Source of the DNA: UBA3537 sp965662485
GTDB taxonomy: Bacteria > Bacteroidota > Bacteroidia > Flavobacteriales > Flavobacteriaceae
Length of the DNA: 9,918 nucleotides
Assembly (NCBI GenBank): GCA_965662485.1
Contig: CBFIIL010000045.1
Span: forward strand, 1 to 9,918
Reading direction: 5' to 3'
The notes beneath the pieces were generated by a model. The model searched no databases. It saw only the letters and a list, made by a program, of their open reading frames with translations, and was not told the origin of the DNA. The translations under genes and the position numbers were made by a program. Positions 6,581-9,918 of the stretch are shown here, piece after piece. Within the stretch, counting starts at the first letter, position 1. The number at the start of each line of letters is the position of its first letter.

Positions 6581-8581
6581 TTAAAATGAATTGAAAAGAG
6601 AATCGTCAACACTATTAGGAATTGTAACTTTTAGGTTTGGTTCTTCTTCCATTGCTCTTTTTATTGCAAAAATTGCAGCTTCATTACGTGCCCAATTTCG
6701 CCTAGCAATACCATTATTAACATCCCAAAATAACATGGATTTCAATTTTCTTTCTGATGCTTTAGAACCATCAAGAACCATACCAAAGCCACCATTTATA
6801 ACTTCGCCCCAGCCAACGCCTCCACCATTGTGTATACTAACCCAAGTAGCTCCTCTAAAACTATCTCCAATTACATTTTGAATAGCCATATCAGCAGTGT
6901 ATTTGGAGCCGTCATAAATATTACTTGTTTCTCTATAGGGCGAGTCTGTTCCAGAAACATCGTGGTGATCACGACCAAGAATTATTGGGCCAATTTTTCC
7001 TTCTGCAATTGCTGAATTGAACGCAGAGGCTATTTTTATTCGACCCTCGGCATCAGCATATAAAATTCGGGCTTGCGATCCAACAACTAAGCTATTGCTT
7101 TGTGCGCCTTTTATCCATTGGATATTATCTTGCATTTGTTGTTGAATTTCTGGTGGTGAAGTCGCTTGAATTTTTTCTAAAACTTCACAAGCAATAGCAT
7201 CTGTTTTTGCTAAATCTTCTGGTGTTCCACTTGCACAAACCCAGCGAAAAGGGCCAAAACCATAATCAAAACACATAGGCCCCATGATGTCTTGAACGTA
7301 GCTTGGATATATAAAATCTTCTTGATTATCTTTTAAAATTTCTGCACCTGCACGAGAAGCTTCCAGCAAAAAAGCATTTCCATAATCAAAGAAGTAAGTA
7401 CCTTTATCGGTATGTTTTTTTATAATAGAGGCATGACGTAATAGACTTTCTTGTACCTTCTCTTTAAACAAATCTGGTCTTTCATTCATCATTTTATTGG
7501 CGTCTTCAAATGACATTCCAACAGGGTAATATCCTCCTGCCCAAGGATTATGTAATGAGGTTTGATCACTTCCAATGTCTACAAAAATACCAGCATCATA
7601 AAATGCTTCCCACACATCAATAACGTTTCCTTGATAGGCGATGGATACAATTTCTTTGTTTTTTTGTGCTATTTTTACCCGCTCAATTAATTCTTCTACA
7701 GATGAATACATTTCATCAACCCAACCCTGAGAATGTCTTGTTAGCGTTGCTTTTGGGTTGACTTCAGCGCAAATGGTTATGCACTTTGCAATATTTCCAG
7801 CTTTGGGTTGAGCACCACTCATTCCACCTAGTCCAGCGGTTAAAAAAATATGCCCTTCGGGGCTTTTTTTTATTTTTCTAAAAGCATTGAGTACCGTAAT
7901 GGTAGTGCCATGAACAATGCCTTGTGGACCAATGTACATGTAGCTGCCCGCTGTCATTTGTCCAAACTGAGTAACCCCTAAAGCATTGAATTTTTCCCAA
8001 TCATCTGGTTTTGAATAATTTGGAATCATCATACCGTTAGTAACTACAACTCTTGGTGCTTCTTTGTGAGAGGGAAAAAGACCCATGGGATGCCCAGAGT
8101 ACATTACTAATGTTTGTTCGTCATTCATTTCAGACAAATACTTCATGGTGAGTCTGTATTGTGCCCAATTAGAAAACACACCACCGTTGCCACCATAGGT
8201 TATCAGTTCGTGTGGGTGCTGTGCTACGGCATCATCCAAATTATTTTGAATCATAAGCATAATAGCGGCGGCTTCTTTGCTTTTTGCAGGATAGTCATTT
8301 ATTGAGCGGGCATAGATTTTATGGTCTGGTCTAAAACGATACATATAAATGCGTCCATATGTTTCAAGCTCTTTTTTAAATTCTTCAAAAAGAATGTTAT
8401 GAAATTTTTTATCGAAATAGCGCAGTGCATTTTTTAAAGCCAGCTTTTGTTCTTCTTTGTTTAAGATTGCTTTTCTTTTTGGAGCATGATTATAGGTTGG
8501 GTCAAAAGGCTTTAAAGGCGGCAACTCATTTGGAATACCTTCTGTTATTTCTTCTTGAAAAGTTTTAGTTAGTCCGCTCAT
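6581..8581 (-). CDS. hutU: Urocanate hydratase (urocanase), long animal-like form
   Basis: Urocanase converts urocanate to 4-imidazolone-5-propionate, the second step of histidine degradation, using tightly bound NAD+ as an electrophile in the cytoplasm. From the ATG at 8579-8581 the product is 666 residues, against about 555 for classical bacterial HutU. It matches the long form best known from vertebrate UROC1 (about 676). Visible motifs: TYGGNGGVFSNWAQ, the NAD-loop GLGGMSGAQ (250-258), FGPFRWVCASG with Cys449, GSQARILYADAEGR (501-514), RDHHDVSGTDSPYRETSNIYDGS in the C-terminal third, and HNGGGVGWGEVINGGFG. The classical signature GLPxRICW has its Cys replaced by Leu507 here, as I recall for the long form too. 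A longer reading from 8629 overlaps the DUF5522 gene and was rejected. No hutH, hutI or hutG is in view. Confidence 0.95.
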   Translation of the reverse strand: MSGLTKTFQEEITEGIPNELPPLKPFDPTYNHAPKRKAILNKEEQKLALKNALRYFDKKFHNILFEEFKKELETYGRIYMYRFRPDHKIYARSINDYPAKSKEAAAIMLMIQNNLDDAVAQHPHELITYGGNGGVFSNWAQYRLTMKYLSEMNDEQTLVMYSGHPMGLFPSHKEAPRVVVTNGMMIPNYSKPDDWEKFNALGVTQFGQMTAGSYMYIGPQGIVHGTTITVLNAFRKIKKSPEGHIFLTAGLGGMSGAQPKAGNIAKCITICAEVNPKATLTRHSQGWVDEMYSSVEELIERVKIAQKNKEIVSIAYQGNVIDVWEAFYDAGIFVDIGSDQTSLHNPWAGGYYPVGMSFEDANKMMNERPDLFKEKVQESLLRHASIIKKHTDKGTYFFDYGNAFLLEASRAGAEILKDNQEDFIYPSYVQDIMGPMCFDYGFGPFRWVCASGTPEDLAKTDAIACEVLEKIQATSPPEIQQQMQDNIQWIKGAQSNSLVVGSQARILYADAEGRIKIASAFNSAIAEGKIGPIILGRDHHDVSGTDSPYRETSNIYDGSKYTADMAIQNVIGDSFRGATWVSIHNGGGVGWGEVINGGFGMVLDGSKASERKLKSMLFWDVNNGIARRNWARNEAAIFAIKRAMEEEPNLKVTIPNSVDDSLFNSF
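7843..7872. other. Terminator-like hairpin with flanking A/T runs inside hutU
   Basis: On the plus strand GCCC-TTCG-GGGC (7852-7863) forms a four-pair stem with a UUCG loop followed by eight T. On the minus strand, the hutU mRNA sense, eight A precede GCCC-CGAA-GGGC, and ATATTTTTTT follows. It lies within coding sequence for KKSPEGHIF. It could slow or end antisense transcription, or be chance; the stem is short. Confidence 0.3.
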
Positions 8582-8586
8582 AGTAT

Positions 8587-8751
8587 TTAATTTTGAATAC
8601 GTTTTGATGTATTGTATCCATAGGGGCAATGCTTACAATTACTCTCACAACAATATCCTCGCTTTAGGTGGTATTGTTCTGTAAAACAGCGATAGCCTTG
8701 TGGTGTCATATAGAAATCACCTTCTTCAATTGGGGGATTACGTTTCATCAT
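8587..8751 (-). CDS. DUF5522-type small Cys-rich protein
   Basis: A 54-residue open frame runs from ATG at 8749-8751 to TAA at 8587-8589; a second ATG follows at once and could be the true start. The product has five Cys in its second half: Cys22, then the cluster GYCC-x3-C-x2-CPYGY with Cys34, Cys35, Cys39 and Cys42, plus His41. This cluster is typical of DUF5522, a family of very small proteins common in Bacteroidota. Function is unknown; four closely spaced Cys suggest binding of a metal ion or Fe-S cluster (inference). The stop lies 5 bp before the hutU ATG, so the two are very probably co-transcribed. It is too short for common ORF cut-offs and could easily be missed. Hydrophobic segments and a signal peptide are absent, so it should be cytoplasmic. 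Confidence 0.82.
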   Translation of the reverse strand: MMKRNPPIEEGDFYMTPQGYRCFTEQYHLKRGYCCESNCKHCPYGYNTSKRIQN

Positions 8752-8754
8752 TAA

Positions 8755-8762
8755 CAAATATA
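8755..8762 (-). promoter_or_regulatory. Candidate -7 box of the DUF5522-hutU promoter
   Basis: On the minus strand this reads TATATTTG, a full match to TAnnTTTG. It ends only 3 bp before the first ATG at 8751. Transcription would begin at about 8748-8750, on or between the two tandem ATG codons. If used, the mRNA would be leaderless or nearly so and favour the second ATG (8748). I see no convincing -33 TTG, and AT-rich sequence makes chance matches likely. Confidence 0.35.
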
Positions 8763-8776
8763 ATGTAATTTTACAT
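8763..8776. promoter_or_regulatory. 14-bp perfect inverted repeat, candidate operator
   Basis: ATGTAATTTTACAT is a perfect palindrome with 6-bp arms around a central TT. It directly abuts the candidate -7 box for the DUF5522-hutU unit and lies about 76 bp before the divergent PLP-enzyme gene. Its position between -7 and -33 would suit a repressor of the hut-side promoter. It is too short and AT-rich to be a terminator. No known regulator is implied. Confidence 0.35.
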
Positions 8777-8822
8777 ATTAATTATTTGCTTTTTTTAAGG
8801 TTAAAAAACTGTAGAGATTTAG

Positions 8823-8830
8823 TATTTTTA
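8823..8830 (+). promoter_or_regulatory. Weak candidate -7 box for the PLP-enzyme gene
   Basis: TATTTTTA matches seven of eight positions in the TAnnTTTG pattern. The predicted start of transcription near 8836 would leave a leader of about 17 nt before the ATG at 8853, similar to the other two promoters here. There is no clear -33 element. Confidence 0.25.
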
Positions 8831-8852
8831 CGCATCAGTTTTTTAGTTATTC

Positions 8853-9736
8853 ATGTTAAATTTTAAGAAAGTCCAAAACATAAAGTTGACCTCTCAAGTT
8901 TCTATAAAACCTGAATATAAAATTCATGATACGGTTTCTGGTAACAAATTCAGAAAATTAAAATATAACCTAAAAGAACTCCAAGAAAGAGCTTCAGATG
9001 GGATTTTAACTTTTGGAGGCGCATTTTCAAATCATATTGCTGCCACGGCTGCTGCTGGACAATTACTAAATATTCCAACCGTTGGAATTATTAGAGGAGA
9101 GGAGTTGGTAACAGAGATTGAAACTAATCCAACATTGGCCTATGCAAAATCTTGTGGGATGCAGTTTGATTTTGTTAGCAGATCGGAATACAGACAAAAG
9201 GCAGAAAATTCTTATATCAAAAACCTACAAAAAAAATATCCTAATTATTACATTATCCCAGAAGGAGGGACAAATGATTTGGCTATTATGGGATGTAGGG
9301 AAATTTTATCTGAATTTGATGCAGAATTTGATATTATTTGTTGTGCGGTAGGGACTGGGGGAACAATTTCTGGTCTTATAAATTCAAGTTTACCAACACA
9401 AAAAATAATTGGCTTTCCAGCCTTGAAAGGTGCATTTTTAAACGAAGATATTTGTAAATTTGCGACGCAGTCCAATTGGGAGTTATGTAATGACTATCAT
9501 TTTGGAGGTTATGCAAAAGTGGATTCAGATTTAATTCATTTTATAAATAACTTTAAAAAAGAATTTAAAATTCCACTCGATCCAGTGTATACTGGTAAAA
9601 TGATGTTTGGTATTTTTGATTTGATTCAAAAAGGTGTTTTTTCTACGTCTGCAAAAATATTGGCAATTCATACAGNNNNNNNNNNGAAGGCATGAATCGC
9701 CAATTGAGACAAAAAAGAATGGAATTGATTTTTTAG
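8853..9736 (+). CDS. PLP-dependent enzyme of the ACC deaminase/D-cysteine desulfhydrase family (interrupted by an assembly gap)
   Basis: A fold-type II PLP enzyme. The PLP lysine is Lys32 in SGNKFRKLKY (29-38). GGAFSNH (55-61) fits the substrate and cofactor loop, VGTGGTISG (166-174) is the phosphate-binding loop, and DPVYTGKMM (243-251) precedes the C-terminal part. Position 247 is Thr, where true ACC deaminases have Glu295, and HT (273-274) has Thr where they have Leu322. Both differences favour D-cysteine desulfhydrase-like activity (release of pyruvate, H2S and ammonia from D-cysteine). Family C-termini read HTGGLQG; the 10-N gap covers that point. Past the gap, EGMNRQLRQKRMELIF and a TAG at 9734-9736 continue plausibly, but in a different frame from the literal 10-N reading, so the true gap length should leave remainder 2 on division by 3. 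A 17-nt gap would give a protein of about 296 residues. Confidence 0.85.
9676..9685. other. Assembly gap of ten N
   Basis: Ten undetermined bases lie inside the PLP-enzyme gene. Taken literally they shift the frame and give a stop at 9693-9695; the natural frame resumes with GAA at 9686. The length is therefore an estimate or placeholder, not biology. Confidence 0.97.
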
Positions 9737-9739
9737 AAT

Positions 9740-9918
9740 ATGAAAAAAATTGTAGGATTATTATTGGTATGTGTTGTGTTGTCGAGTTGTGGTGCTCGCA
9801 AAAAAGCAAACCAAAAAAAAGAGGTTAGAGTAGAAGTCAATATTCCACCTAGAGAAACCCCAGAACCCCCTACAGTTGTTATCAAACCCACCTACAATTC
9901 TACAACAGAGTATATTGC
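9740..9918 (+). CDS. Lipoprotein, N-terminal part (possibly a peptidoglycan glucosaminidase; runs off the right edge)
   Basis: The frame opens at ATG 9740-9742, 3 bp after the PLP-enzyme stop, and is open for 59 codons to the edge. A short lipoprotein signal peptide ends in LSSC with Cys17 as the lipidation site. A basic stretch (RKKANQKK) and a proline-rich linker (IPPRETPEPPTVVIKP) follow, typical of a tether that holds a folded domain away from the membrane. The last residues (TYNSTTEYI) would precede that domain. I recall a glucosaminidase/LysM-type cell-wall hydrolase following this PLP-enzyme gene in flavobacteria, so that is my guess from context. The visible residues themselves show only a lipoprotein. 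Confidence 0.7.
   Translation, partial: MKKIVGLLLVCVVLSSCGARKKANQKKEVRVEVNIPPRETPEPPTVVIKPTYNSTTEYI

Noticed and set aside
7864..7871. Programmed -1 frameshifting at the A8 tract in hutU.
   Set aside because: The following hairpin is directly adjacent rather than some bases away, and the full-length frame is conserved, so no alternative product is expected.
8582..8629. A 16-residue N-terminal extension of urocanase (start near 8629).
   Set aside because: It overlaps the coding part of the DUF5522 gene and has no family similarity; the ATG at 8581 begins the conserved N-terminus.
9693..9695. A stop codon just after the N gap that would truncate the PLP enzyme.
   Set aside because: It appears only if the gap is exactly ten bases; the alternative frame after the gap gives a family-like C-terminus and a natural stop 3 bp before the next gene.

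Overview
The window is AT-rich and reads as a marine-type member of the Bacteroidota, most likely Flavobacteriaceae. The evidence is the gene set and order (surE, small membrane protein, lpxB and comEC in one run; a Tsp/Prc-family protease followed by an OppC-like permease), the several lipoproteins, the lack of Shine-Dalgarno sequences, and -7 boxes that fit the Bacteroidota consensus TAnnTTTG. It is mostly ordinary chromosomal DNA. I see no mobile element, CRISPR array, tRNA or rRNA. No non-coding stretch exceeds about 155 bases.

Region 1 (1-2676, minus strand) is a compact unit read from surE through a 97-residue three-helix membrane protein and lpxB into the 5' part of a ComEC-type DNA-uptake gene that runs off the left edge. 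Junctions are 8 bp overlapping, 6 bp and 27 bp. It joins nucleotide salvage or repair, lipid A synthesis and DNA uptake. Region 2 (2830-6026, plus strand) is divergent from surE and holds a lipoprotein form of the Tsp/Prc tail-specific protease, followed after 11 bp by an OppC-type ABC permease with an enlarged extracytoplasmic loop.

Region 3 (8751-6032, minus strand) converges on region 2 with a 5 bp gap. It contains a 54-residue Cys-rich DUF5522-type protein not resolved by normal ORF length cut-offs, a long-form (animal-type) urocanate hydratase, and a DUF4136-type lipoprotein. No other histidine-degradation gene is in view. Upstream of the first gene there is a -7 box almost touching the start codon, and next to it a 14-bp perfect inverted repeat that could be an operator.

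Region 4 (8853-9918, plus strand) holds a PLP enzyme of the ACC deaminase/D-cysteine desulfhydrase family. It is interrupted by a 10-N assembly gap whose length breaks the frame. Three bases after its stop a lipoprotein begins and runs off the right edge. The residues at two substrate-determining positions favour D-cysteine desulfhydrase-like chemistry over ACC deamination.

I found no convincing new multi-gene system. The items most worth a second look are the DUF5522-urocanase pair with its candidate operator, the long-form urocanase with Leu at the classical Cys position, and the enlarged, partnerless permease next to the Tsp lipoprotein.
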